The notes beneath the pieces were generated by a model. The model was not told the origin of the DNA. It saw only the letters and a list, made by a program, of their open reading frames with translations, and ran no database searches. DNA of 64,000 bases from Pseudomonas multiresinivorans. Its GTDB lineage: Bacteria > Pseudomonadota > Gammaproteobacteria > Pseudomonadales > Pseudomonadaceae. Shown in pieces: positions 51,294 to 59,918 of the stretch (its first letter is position 1; each line of letters begins with the position of its first letter). The stretch covers positions 4,402,001 to 4,466,000 of the forward strand of contig NZ_CP048833.1 of assembly GCF_012971725.1 (NCBI RefSeq). The letters are read 5' to 3'. The translations under genes were made by a program, and so were the position numbers.

Positions 51294-51754
51294 AGGCGTC
51301 CCTTCACTTCCGTCAGCAGGCCGTCGCAGGCCCTTTCCACCAGGTCCAGCACCTGCTCGAAACCATCCTCACCGCCGTAGTACGGATCGGGGACTTCGTC
51401 GATTTCCAGCTCGTAGCGGGCCAGGAACAGGTCCAATTCGGCCTTGCCGCTGCTGCCGCGCAGTCGCTTCAGGTCACGCAGGTTTGCGTTGTCCATGGCC
51501 AGGACCAGGTCGTAGCGGGAGAAATCCGCCGCACTGACCTGCCGCGCCCGCAGGCCCGACAGGTCATAGCCACGGCGCAGCGCCGCGACACGGGTGCGCG
51601 CATCCGGCGCCTTGCCGACATGCCAGTCGCCGGTGCCGGCCGAATCGATCTCCACCCGATCCACAAGGCCCGCTTCGCGGACCTTGTGGCGGAACACGCC
51701 TTCGGCAGTGGGAGAGCGGCAGATATTGCCCAGGCAGACGAACAGGACCTTCAT
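51290..51754 (-). CDS. Low-molecular-weight protein tyrosine phosphatase
   Basis: A 154-residue phosphatase with the P-loop VCLGNICRSP (Cys-x5-Arg) and the general-acid motif DPYYGGEDGFE. The ATG at 51754 (MKVLFVC) overlaps the kdsB stop; an earlier in-frame start is inside kdsB. Physiological substrate unknown; the place in an envelope operon suggests a control role. Confidence 0.92.
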   Translation of the reverse strand: MKVLFVCLGNICRSPTAEGVFRHKVREAGLVDRVEIDSAGTGDWHVGKAPDARTRVAALRRGYDLSGLRARQVSAADFSRYDLVLAMDNANLRDLKRLRGSSGKAELDLFLARYELEIDEVPDPYYGGEDGFEQVLDLVERACDGLLTEVKGRL

Positions 51755-52518
51755 CAGGCCCCCAGGATGCGCCGCACGCGCTCCAGGTCTTCCGGGGTAT
51801 CGACGCCGGCCTGCGGCGCTTCCAGGGCGTCCGCCACATGAATGCGTACGCCATGCCAGAGCGCCCGCAGCTGTTCCAGGCATTCGGTGTCTTCGAGCCA
51901 GCACGGACCCCAGGCCACGAAATCACGCAGGAAGCGCGCGCGGTAGGCGTAGATGCCGATGTGGCGGCGGTACGGCACATTGGCCGGCAGCGACTCGCGA
52001 TCCACGGCGAAGGCATCGCGCGCCCAGGGCAGCGTGGCGCGGCTGAAGGTCAGTGCGAGGCCGTTCTTGTCGCTGACCACCTTGACGATGTTCGGGTTGA
52101 ACAGCGCGGCCGGATCATGGATTTCCTCGCACAGGGTGGCGATGCCCGCCTCCGGATGCGCCGCAAGATTGGCCGCCACTTGATCGATGATCGACGGCGG
52201 CACGAGCGGCTCGTCGCCCTGCACATTGACTACGATGGCGTCGTCGGCCAGGCCCAGCGCGTCCGCCACTTCCGCCAGGCGGTCGGTGCCGGAGTTGTGG
52301 TCGGCGCGGGTCAGCACCACCTGGGCGCCGAAGCCCTGGCAGGCATCGAAGATGCGCTGGTCATCGGTGGCGACCACCACCTGGGTGGCCGAGCTTTTGC
52401 CGGCCTGCGCCCAGACGTGCTGGATCATCGGCTTGCCGGCGATGTCCTGCAGCGGCTTGCCGGGCAGGCGGGTGGAGGCGTAGCGCGCGGGGATGACGAC
52501 GGTATAGGCCTGGCTCAT
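51754..52518 (-). CDS. kdsB: CMP-KDO synthetase
   Basis: A 254-residue cytidylyltransferase with VVIPARYASTRLPGKPL, NVQGDEPLV and YRRHIGIYAYRARFL. It activates KDO for the LPS inner core. ATGA overlap with the LMW-PTP gene; 4 bp after the Trm112-like gene. Confidence 0.95.
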   Translation of the reverse strand: MSQAYTVVIPARYASTRLPGKPLQDIAGKPMIQHVWAQAGKSSATQVVVATDDQRIFDACQGFGAQVVLTRADHNSGTDRLAEVADALGLADDAIVVNVQGDEPLVPPSIIDQVAANLAAHPEAGIATLCEEIHDPAALFNPNIVKVVSDKNGLALTFSRATLPWARDAFAVDRESLPANVPYRRHIGIYAYRARFLRDFVAWGPCWLEDTECLEQLRALWHGVRIHVADALEAPQAGVDTPEDLERVRRILGA

Positions 52519-52522
52519 GGGA

Positions 52523-52708
52523 TTACTTGTCCAGACGCTCGTCGACGTTCAGGGTACGCGCCTCGCCTTCGAGCATCACCGGGATGCCGTCGCGCACCGG
52601 GTAGGCCAGGCCGTCGGCCTTGCAAATCAGCTCGGACTTGTCGTCGGTGAGCTTGAGCGGGCCCTTGCACAGCGGACAGGCGAGGATATCGAGGAGTTTC
52701 GGGTCCAT
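52523..52708 (-). CDS. Trm112-family (YcaR-like) small protein
   Basis: A 61-residue protein starting MDPKLLDILACPLCKGPLKL with one CxxC and a C-terminal AYPVRDGIPVML. The family usually sits between lpxK and kdsB and is of unclear role in bacteria; eukaryotic Trm112 activates methyltransferases. Confidence 0.88.
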   Translation of the reverse strand: MDPKLLDILACPLCKGPLKLTDDKSELICKADGLAYPVRDGIPVMLEGEARTLNVDERLDK

Positions 52709-52766
52709 GGTGCGTTCCTTGAGCTTGAAAGGATTGAAAGCTGGCGGCGCAGGTTACGACGGCGAA

Positions 52767-53765
52767 TCAGCGGGCGACCAGGCGCTCGAGCTGGGCGTCG
52801 AACCAGGCGACGAAGGCCGGCGAGGGCTGCGCTTCGACGGCGAGGTACCACCAGTCGGGCGCGGCGAAGGACCGGCATTTCACCGCATCCTTCTCGGTCA
52901 TGACCAGCGGCAGTTCCGGCGTGAAGCGCAGCTGCTCGGCGGTAAAGGCCGCATGGTCGGGGAAGGGATGCGGAATCGGCCGCCAGTTTAGCGCCTCGAG
53001 CGTCGTGAAGAAACGCTGCGGGTTGCCGATGCCGGCCAGGGCATGGAGTGCCTGACCGGCGGGGAAATGCTCGACGCCACGGCGTTCGCCGCTGGCCAGG
53101 TTGATCAGGGCAGATGGTCGCAGGGCGAAGGAGAAGGCGCCCGGCGGGTCGCTGGGCGCGCCGTTGTACAGCACGGCGTCAGCCTCACCCAGGCGCTCGG
53201 CCGGCTCGCGCAGCGGTCCGGCGGGCAGGCAACGACCGTTACCCAGGCCGCGCGCAGCGTCGATCAGCACCAATTCCAGGTCACGGGCCAGGCGGTAATG
53301 CTGCAGGCCGTCGTCGCAGAGGATCAGGTCCAGCGGTTCTTCGGCCAGCAGCGCGCGCACGGCACTGGAGCGGTCAGGGTCGATCATCAGAGGCACGCCG
53401 CAACGGCGCACTATCATCAGCGGCTCGTCGCCCGCCTCCGCTGCCGACTGCTCGGCGCGCACGCGCCAGGGTGTCTGCGGCGGTTTGGCGCCGTAGCCGC
53501 GGCTGACCACGCCGACCTTCAGCCCGCGGGCGCGGCAGTGCTCGATCAGCCAGAGGATCATCGGCGTCTTGCCGGTGCCGCCGACGGTGATGTTGCCGAC
53601 CACGATGATCGGCACCGGCGCGCGGTAGGCCGGCTTGGCGCCGGAGAGGAAGTCCTGCCGGCGGCCGCGGGCGACGCGCCGGTAGAGCAGTTCGAGCGGC
53701 CTGAGCAGGGCAAGGGCCGGGTGGCCCTTGTACCAGGCGTCGAGCAGGCGATCGGAGAACGCCAT
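52767..53765 (-). CDS. lpxK: Tetraacyldisaccharide 4'-kinase
   Basis: A 332-residue lipid A kinase. The P-loop IIVVGNITVGGTGKTP and LILCDDGLQHYRLARD motifs are typical. An N-terminal segment provides membrane association. The start overlaps exbD by one base (ATG/TGA at 53763-53767). Confidence 0.95.
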   Translation of the reverse strand: MAFSDRLLDAWYKGHPALALLRPLELLYRRVARGRRQDFLSGAKPAYRAPVPIIVVGNITVGGTGKTPMILWLIEHCRARGLKVGVVSRGYGAKPPQTPWRVRAEQSAAEAGDEPLMIVRRCGVPLMIDPDRSSAVRALLAEEPLDLILCDDGLQHYRLARDLELVLIDAARGLGNGRCLPAGPLREPAERLGEADAVLYNGAPSDPPGAFSFALRPSALINLASGERRGVEHFPAGQALHALAGIGNPQRFFTTLEALNWRPIPHPFPDHAAFTAEQLRFTPELPLVMTEKDAVKCRSFAAPDWWYLAVEAQPSPAFVAWFDAQLERLVAR

Positions 53766-54214
53766 CAGGGGGTCTTCTTGTCCGCCCGGGACTCGATGGT
53801 GGTGATGCGCAGGTGGGTGAAGCCCAGCTTGCCGGCGGCATCCATCGCGGTGACCACGGACTGGTAATCCACCTTGCCGTCGGCGGTGATCACCACCGGC
53901 AGGCTGTTGTCGCCGGCGGATTCACGCTGCATGGCGTTCATCAGGTTTTCCAGGTCGTCGCGCGCCAGGCTCTGGCCGTTGAGCGCGTAGTGACCTTCGA
54001 GGCTGATGGAGATTTCCAGCTGCTTGATCTCGGTGGCTTCGGGCGGCGTGCCGCTGACCGCCTCAGGCAGTTCGACCTTGAGCTGCGACGGCTTGGTGAA
54101 CGAGGTGGCGACCACGAAGAACAGCAGCAGCACGAAGATCACGTCGATCAGCGACGCCAGGTTGATGAAGACGTCCTCGCGGGCCGCTCCGCCCGCTCTG
54201 CGGCGGAATTTCAC
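53765..54214 (-). CDS. ExbD/TolR-family biopolymer transport protein
   Basis: A 149-residue protein with a basic N-terminus, one membrane helix (about 17-37, INLASLIDVIFVLLLFFVVA) containing the conserved Asp in LIDVIFVLL, and a periplasmic domain. With the next gene it forms a proton-driven motor; the partner (TonB-like) is not in this window. ATGA overlap with exbB (54211-54214). Confidence 0.9.
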   Translation of the reverse strand: MKFRRRAGGAAREDVFINLASLIDVIFVLLLFFVVATSFTKPSQLKVELPEAVSGTPPEATEIKQLEISISLEGHYALNGQSLARDDLENLMNAMQRESAGDNSLPVVITADGKVDYQSVVTAMDAAGKLGFTHLRITTIESRADKKTP

Positions 54215-54846
54215 GCTTTGCCTTCCTCGACGAAGTCGACTTCGCGGTCGCCCTGGGTCACTTCCACCAGCTTGATGGCTTCCTGCTCCATGGCGATGAC
54301 CAACTCATCGACGCGGCGCAGCAGGTAACGGTGGAAGAACACTGCCGGGATCGCCACGATCAGGCCGGCCGCAGTGGTGATCAGGGCCTTGGAGATACCG
54401 CCGGCAAGCATAGGCGCGTTGGCCATGCCGTCGCCCATGAAGGCGCTGAAGATCTGGATCATGCCGAACACGGTACCCAGCAGGCCGAGCAGCGGCGCCA
54501 TGGCGGCGATGGTGCCCAGGGCGTTGAGGTAGCGTTCCAGTTCGTGGATCACCCGGGACGCGGCCTCCTCGATGCACTCCTTCATGATTTCGCGGCCGTG
54601 CTTGGAATTGGCCAGGCCGGCGGCGAGGATTTCACCCAGCGGGGAAGACGCGCGCAGGTCCTTCAGGGCCTGGCTGTTCATCTTCTTGTCCTTGATCTGC
54701 TTCCACACCTGGCCGAGCAACTGCGGCGGGGCCACGCGGCTCAAGCGCAGGGTCCAGAGACGTTCGGCGACGATCGCCATGGCAGCGACGGAGCTCAGCA
54801 AGATCGGCAGCATCATCCAGCCGCCAGCTTTGACCAGTTCCCACAC
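54211..54846 (-). CDS. ExbB/TolQ-family proton channel protein
   Basis: A 211-residue three-helix membrane protein (WELVKAGGWMMLPIL; GTIAAMAPLLGLLGTVFGMI; LITTAAGLIVAIPAVFFHRY). The GTG at 54846 is chosen: it gives the family N-terminus and has AGGGG about 10 nt upstream. Next to lpxK/kdsB it is a conserved envelope operon gene rather than the tol cluster copy. Confidence 0.9.
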   Translation of the reverse strand: MWELVKAGGWMMLPILLSSVAAMAIVAERLWTLRLSRVAPPQLLGQVWKQIKDKKMNSQALKDLRASSPLGEILAAGLANSKHGREIMKECIEEAASRVIHELERYLNALGTIAAMAPLLGLLGTVFGMIQIFSAFMGDGMANAPMLAGGISKALITTAAGLIVAIPAVFFHRYLLRRVDELVIAMEQEAIKLVEVTQGDREVDFVEEGKA

Positions 54847-54917
54847 AGTGGTGAATCCCCTGAAAAAAAGTGGCGCCACTCTAGCACAGGGGCCGTGGCG
54901 AGCCGACCGCCCGAGGG

Positions 54918-57143
54918 TCAATTTTCCTGCCAGAAATGTGCGCCTTCCCGCACTCCCCCAAGCTCGCCATGGGCACCGAGGGTCAGGACCAGCGCGCCCC
55001 GCTCCGCCGTATCCTGAATCCGGATACCCAGCGCGCGAAAGCGCTCGACGACCGACGGATGCGGGTGCCCGTAGGGGTTGTTGGCGCCGCGGGACATGAT
55101 CGCCGTGGACGGTCGGATCGCTCGCAGGAAGGCCGGCCCGGAGGAGCTGCGGCTGCCGTGGTGCCCGGCCAGCAACCAATCGACGTGTTCATCCGGATGC
55201 GCCGCCAGCCAAGCCAGTTCGGCGGATTGCGGCAGGTCGCCAGTGAGCAGGATGCGCTCACCATTGGCTTCGATTTCCAGCGCGCAGGAGCGGTCGTTGC
55301 TTTCCCTGGCGCCTGCCCACGCCCAACTGGAGAGGTGAACGTCATCGACCGTCCATTCCTCGATTCGGCAGGGTTGCGCCTGCAGCTCTGGCGCCAGCCT
55401 TTCCGGCTCGCCACTGATGACCTGCGCAGGCCGGAGCGAACGCTTCACCGCGACCGCGCCGCCGGCATGGTCATTGTCCGCATGGCTGAGCATCAGCAGA
55501 TCGAGCCTGCCAACGCCGAGACTGCGCAAGGTCGGCACCACCACTCGCTCGCCGATATCGAAATCACCGTTGCGCGCCCCGGTGTCGTAGAGCCAGGCCT
55601 GGCTGCGCGTACGGATCAACACCGAGAGCCCCTGCCCAACGTCCAGCACACGGACTTCAGCCATGCCCGGCGCGGGTAGCGGAATGGTCGGCCAGAACAC
55701 CGGCAGGAACATCGCGAGCCCCAACGCGCGCAATGGCAAGCCGGCCGGCGCCAGTAGCAGAAGCGCGCCAAGCATCGCCATCACCAGCGTCCAGGCCGGC
55801 GCCGCCACCGGCTGCCAGGCGGGTGCCAGTTCGGCCATCCAGCCCAACAGGCGGAACAGCCACTCCAGCAGGCCGCCGGACACCCACAGCAGCGCCTCCC
55901 CCAGGACGGGAACTCCCAGCACCAGACTGCCCAACAGGGCGAGTGGAACCACGACCAGCTCCACCCAGGGCACGGCAATCAGGTTCGCGGCGACTCCGGA
56001 AATGCTCAGCGGCAGGCCCAGCGCGATGGACGCCGGCAACAGCCCGATCGCCATCAGCCACTGCGCGCGCAGCCAGGTGCGCCAGGCCGTCCAGCGCCCC
56101 AGGCGGCCGGAGAAGCCGAAGATCAGCAAGGCCACCGCCGCATAGGACAACCAGAACCCCGGCAGCAACACCACCAGCGGCTCGGCCAGCAGTACTGCCA
56201 GCAAGGCGCCGAGCAATGGCGTCCACAGGCCGCGATGGCGATAACGCAGGCGCCACAGCAGGACGATGGAGACCATCACGCACGCGCGCTGCAACGGCAC
56301 TTCGAAGCCCGCCATCAGGCTATACGCCCAGGCGCCGCCGGCAGCCAACAGGCAGGCGCAGGACAACCAGGGCAGACGGGATGGCCAGCAGCCCAGGCGC
56401 GCCAGCCCCGCCACGACGGCGTAGAGCAGGCCCGCCAGCAGGGAAATGTGCGAACCGGAAATCACCATCAGGTGCAGGGTTCCGGTGTCCTGCAGGACCT
56501 GCCAGTCCGCCGTGGTCAACCCGGAAGCGTCGCCCAGCACCAGCGCAGCAAGCGCACCGGAGCGACCCTGGGCGTCCACCGCCAGCAAACGTTGTCGCCA
56601 GGCCTCACGCCAGGCGCGCGGGCCACTGGAGACTTCCAGGCGCTGGCCATCCTTTACGCTGCCGGTGGCGCCGATACGCTGGGCAGTGAGCCAGGCCTCG
56701 TAGTCGAAGCCCGCCCCATTGGCCATGCCATGGGGACGCTTGAGCTTCACCGCCAGCCGCCAGCGTTCGCCGCCCTCCACCGGCGGGCCGCCGAACCAGG
56801 ACAGGCGCAGTGTTGCCGGAACCTGCGCGCGAGGGCTCGAAGCCTCGGAGAGCACGAAGCGCAGTGAAGGCCCCGAACGATCCGGCAAGCCCTCTACCCT
56901 GCCCTCCAGCCACAGCGTGCGACCGTCCAGCTCTGGCGTCAGCCGGTCATCCAGCGCCCACTGCGCCGATTGGCAGGCCCAGGCGAAGCCGAGCAGGAAC
57001 AGCCCGATGAAATAACCGCGGGTGAACAACAGAGGTAACGCGGACAGCGCGAGAAGCAGCAGCACCCAACCGGATGGAAGCGCCGGCAGCCAGCGCAGCG
57101 CCAGCAGCCCCAGGGCCAGAGCGAACATCCCTGCAAGAGGCAA
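54918..57143 (-). CDS. comEC: DNA internalisation protein ComEC/Rec2
   Basis: A 741-residue polytopic membrane protein: N-terminal helices and the DUF4131-like region, a central competence domain (MVISGSHISLLAGLLYAVVA) and a C-terminal metallo-beta-lactamase-like domain with LSHADNDHAGG. It is the channel for single-stranded DNA in natural transformation. The TTG start at 57143 has GGGGGA 8 nt upstream; an ATG at 57128 has the purine sequence directly adjacent. The gap to exbB is 71 bp. Confidence 0.9.
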   Translation of the reverse strand: MPLAGMFALALGLLALRWLPALPSGWVLLLLALSALPLLFTRGYFIGLFLLGFAWACQSAQWALDDRLTPELDGRTLWLEGRVEGLPDRSGPSLRFVLSEASSPRAQVPATLRLSWFGGPPVEGGERWRLAVKLKRPHGMANGAGFDYEAWLTAQRIGATGSVKDGQRLEVSSGPRAWREAWRQRLLAVDAQGRSGALAALVLGDASGLTTADWQVLQDTGTLHLMVISGSHISLLAGLLYAVVAGLARLGCWPSRLPWLSCACLLAAGGAWAYSLMAGFEVPLQRACVMVSIVLLWRLRYRHRGLWTPLLGALLAVLLAEPLVVLLPGFWLSYAAVALLIFGFSGRLGRWTAWRTWLRAQWLMAIGLLPASIALGLPLSISGVAANLIAVPWVELVVVPLALLGSLVLGVPVLGEALLWVSGGLLEWLFRLLGWMAELAPAWQPVAAPAWTLVMAMLGALLLLAPAGLPLRALGLAMFLPVFWPTIPLPAPGMAEVRVLDVGQGLSVLIRTRSQAWLYDTGARNGDFDIGERVVVPTLRSLGVGRLDLLMLSHADNDHAGGAVAVKRSLRPAQVISGEPERLAPELQAQPCRIEEWTVDDVHLSSWAWAGARESNDRSCALEIEANGERILLTGDLPQSAELAWLAAHPDEHVDWLLAGHHGSRSSSGPAFLRAIRPSTAIMSRGANNPYGHPHPSVVERFRALGIRIQDTAERGALVLTLGAHGELGGVREGAHFWQEN

Positions 57144-57290
57144 CGACTTTATCCCCCAGCGCCACCGAGGCCACGCACGACCACCGATCCGACAGGCCGG
57201 CGGCGGTTACACACGGACATAGTTGGCAACGAATGACTGTCACCTAGCTAGGCATAATGTGGCGTCGTCCGTCTGCCAGAGATTTCCCTC

Positions 57291-57821
57291 ATGCCGCGCC
57301 GAATCTTCAAGCGCTACATGCCGGATCCGGAGAGCATCAGGAACCACAAGGGCCTGCGCTTTCTCGGACCGCTGATCCAGTCGCCCAACCTCTGGCACCT
57401 GAATCGCCGCTCCGTGTCCCGCGCCATGGGCATGGGGCTGTTCGCCGCGTTCATCCCGATACCGCTGCAGATGCTGCTGGCCGCCTCGCTGGCCGTCTGG
57501 GTGCGGGCCAACCTGCCGATCTCGGTCGGGCTCGTCTGGCTGACGAACCCGATCACCATGCCGCCGGTGTTCTACTGCACCTACAAGATGGGCGCCTGGG
57601 TCATGGGCATCCCGGCACGCGCCCTGCCCGAGCATCTGACCTGGGAATGGATCAGCGGCGAGTTGTCGCTGCTCTGGCAGCCCTTCCTGCTGGGCTCGGT
57701 GATCTGCGGCATCCTGGTCGGCCTCCTCGGTTACCTGCTCACCGAGGGTTACTGGCGCTGGTGGATCGGCCGCAGTTGGCGGCGGCGTCGGGCGTTGCGC
57801 AATGTGCAGCGCGGGCTTTAG
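57291..57821 (+). CDS. DUF2062 membrane protein
   Basis: A 176-residue protein with basic N-terminus (MPRRIFKRYMP) and two to three hydrophobic helices; SRAMGMGLFAAFIPIPLQML and WLTNPITMPPVFYCTYKMG are the conserved DUF2062 blocks. Unknown role in the cell envelope. It is divergent from comEC. A REP doublet begins 11 bp after its stop. Confidence 0.85.
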   Translation: MPRRIFKRYMPDPESIRNHKGLRFLGPLIQSPNLWHLNRRSVSRAMGMGLFAAFIPIPLQMLLAASLAVWVRANLPISVGLVWLTNPITMPPVFYCTYKMGAWVMGIPARALPEHLTWEWISGELSLLWQPFLLGSVICGILVGLLGYLLTEGYWRWWIGRSWRRRRALRNVQRGL

Positions 57822-57831
57822 GCATTTTCTT

Positions 57832-57909
57832 GCAGGAGCGAGCTTGCTCGCGAACCGCCCAAGCTCCGCAGCCGCCGACAGGTTTGTTCGCGAGCAAGCT
57901 CGCTCCTAC
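57832..57909. repeat. REP doublet (family 1) after the DUF2062 gene
   Basis: GCAGGAGCGAGCTTGCTCGCGAACC ... GTTCGCGAGCAAGCTCGCTCCTAC, with a 29-bp loop. Confidence 0.85.
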
Positions 57910-57928
57910 TGGGTGATCCCTGAAACGA

Positions 57929-57956
57929 AGAAGCCGCCTCGAGAGGCGGCTTTTTC
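57929..57956 (-). terminator. Terminator between DUF2062 gene and lolE
   Basis: AAGCCGCCTC-GAG-AGGCGGCTTTTTC; used by the plus-strand gene and/or, in reverse, lolE. Confidence 0.78.
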
Positions 57957-57969
57957 GTGGGCCGGTGAA

Positions 57970-59217
57970 TCACTCGTAGCGCAGTGATTCCGCCGGCTGG
58001 GTCGAGGCCGCGCGCCAGGCCGGGTAAAGCGTGGCGAGGAAGCTCATCGACAGCGCCGCGACGCAGATCAGCACGATGTCGCTGATCTGCGGGTCGGACG
58101 GCAGGTAGTTGATGAAGTAGATGTCCGAATTGAACACATGGGTGCCGGCGATACGCTCCAGGGTCGAGACGATGGCGGTGACGTTGTACGCCGCCAGCAC
58201 GCCCAGCACGCAGCCAATGACAGTGCCGATCAGGCCGATCACCGTGCCCTGCACCATGAAGATAGCCATGATCTGCTTCGGCGTGGCGCCCAGGGTGCGC
58301 AGGATGGCGATATCCGCGCGCTTGTCGGCCACGACCATGATCAGCGTAGCGATGATGTTGAAGGCAGCGACCGCGACGATCAGCAACAGCAGCAGGCCGA
58401 TCATGGTCTTTTCCATCTTCATCGCGCTGAACAGGCTGCCCTGGGTGTGGGTCCAGTCCACCGAGCGGTAGCCCTCGCCCAATTGCTTGGCGATGGCCGC
58501 GCCGACTTCCGGCGCCTGGAACAGGTCCTTCAGGGCGATGCGCACGCTCTGTACCTGGCCCGGTTGCCAGCGCATCAGGCTCGCCGCGTCATCCACGTGG
58601 ATCAGCGCCAGAGTGCTGTCCAGCTCGGCGCCGACCTTGAAGATGCCGACCACGTTCAGGCGTTGCATGCGCGGGGTGATGCCGCCGGGCGCCGTGCTCG
58701 GCTCCGGCACGATCAGCAGCAGGCTGTCGCCGACATTGACGTGGAAGCGCCGCGCGGTGATCTCGCCGATGACAACGCCGAACTCGGTGGCCTTGAGGTC
58801 GTCCAGGCTGCCCCGGACCATGTGCTGGCCGATGATCGACACCTGGGTTTCCAGCGCCGGGTCGACGCCGTCCACCTCGATGGGCTGCATCATCCCCTTA
58901 TAGGAGAGCATGCCGTCGACCTCGGTGTAGGGCACCGCGCCGACGATCTTCGGGTTCTGCTTCGCCACCTCGGCCACACGCTGCCAGTCGTCCAGCGGGC
59001 CGCTGGTCTTCTGCAGCACGGCGTGGGGGACCATGCCGAGGATCCGCGAGCGCATTTCCTTCTGGAAGCCGTTCATCACAGAGAGCACCACGATCATCGC
59101 CAACACGCCCAGGGCGAGGCCGATCATCGAGGTCAAGGAAATGAACGAGATGTAGTGGTTGCGCCGCTTGGCCCGGGTGTAGCGGGTGCCGATGAAGACG
59201 GACAGGGGTCTGAACAT
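57970..59217 (-). CDS. lolE: Lipoprotein-releasing ABC permease (LolC/LolE type)
   Basis: A 415-residue permease of the LolCDE family that extracts outer-membrane lipoproteins for LolA. Four membrane helices (about 28-48, and a cluster after 270), a large periplasmic domain, and the start FRPLSVFIGTRYTRAKRRNHYISFIS shared with the homologous gene at 59911. The E/C naming is by gene order (permease-lolD-permease) and is not certain. Confidence 0.85.
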   Translation of the reverse strand: MFRPLSVFIGTRYTRAKRRNHYISFISLTSMIGLALGVLAMIVVLSVMNGFQKEMRSRILGMVPHAVLQKTSGPLDDWQRVAEVAKQNPKIVGAVPYTEVDGMLSYKGMMQPIEVDGVDPALETQVSIIGQHMVRGSLDDLKATEFGVVIGEITARRFHVNVGDSLLLIVPEPSTAPGGITPRMQRLNVVGIFKVGAELDSTLALIHVDDAASLMRWQPGQVQSVRIALKDLFQAPEVGAAIAKQLGEGYRSVDWTHTQGSLFSAMKMEKTMIGLLLLLIVAVAAFNIIATLIMVVADKRADIAILRTLGATPKQIMAIFMVQGTVIGLIGTVIGCVLGVLAAYNVTAIVSTLERIAGTHVFNSDIYFINYLPSDPQISDIVLICVAALSMSFLATLYPAWRAASTQPAESLRYE

Positions 59218-59228
59218 TCCGGTATCCC

Positions 59229-59918
59229 TCAGGCGGCGACCAGCCGACCCTCCTCCAGGCGCAGCACACGGTCCATCTGCTGGGCGAGGTGAGTGTCGTG
59301 GGTCACCACCAGGAAGGCGGTGCGCAGGGACTGCGACAGCTCCAGCATCAGCTCCTGGATACCGTGGGCGGTGTGCTGGTCGAGGTTGCCGGTGGGCTCG
59401 TCGAGCAGCACCAGTTTCGGCGTGTTGACCAGGGCGCGGGCGATGGCCACGCGCTGGCGTTCACCACCGGAAAGCTCCGACGGCTTGTGGCTCAGGCGAT
59501 GCCCCAGGCCCACGCGCTCCAGCAATGCCGTGGCGCGCTGACGTGCCTCGGGGATCGGCGTCTTGCCGATCAGCAGCGGCATGCAGACGTTCTCCAGCGC
59601 GGTGAACTCCGGCAGCAGGTGGTGGAACTGGTAGACGAAGCCCAGCGCGCGATTGCGCAGCAGGCCGCGCTGCTTCTCGTTCAGCGCCGACAGCTGCTCG
59701 CCAGCCAGCCAGACGCTGCCGGTGCTGGGCGTATCGAGGCCGCCGAGCATATTCAGCAGGGTGCTCTTGCCCGAGCCGGAGCTACCGACGATGGCCACAC
59801 GCTCGCCGGGCAGCAGTTCCAGTTGCACGTTGGACAGCACTTCGACCGACTGCGGGCCTTCCTCGTAACGCTTGCCGAGGTCGCGGCAGCTCAGGACGGC
59901 CTGATCGTTGTTACTCAT
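59229..59918 (-). CDS. lolD: Lipoprotein-releasing ABC ATPase
   Basis: A 229-residue ABC ATPase: Walker A GSSGSGKSTLLN, Q-loop FVYQFHHLLPEFTALENV, signature LSGGERQRVAIARA, Walker B VLLDEPTGNLD. The start MSNNDQAVL at 59918 overlaps the upstream permease gene by 8 bp. An upstream in-frame start at 59954 lies in the permease. Confidence 0.94.
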   Translation of the reverse strand: MSNNDQAVLSCRDLGKRYEEGPQSVEVLSNVQLELLPGERVAIVGSSGSGKSTLLNMLGGLDTPSTGSVWLAGEQLSALNEKQRGLLRNRALGFVYQFHHLLPEFTALENVCMPLLIGKTPIPEARQRATALLERVGLGHRLSHKPSELSGGERQRVAIARALVNTPKLVLLDEPTGNLDQHTAHGIQELMLELSQSLRTAFLVVTHDTHLAQQMDRVLRLEEGRLVAA

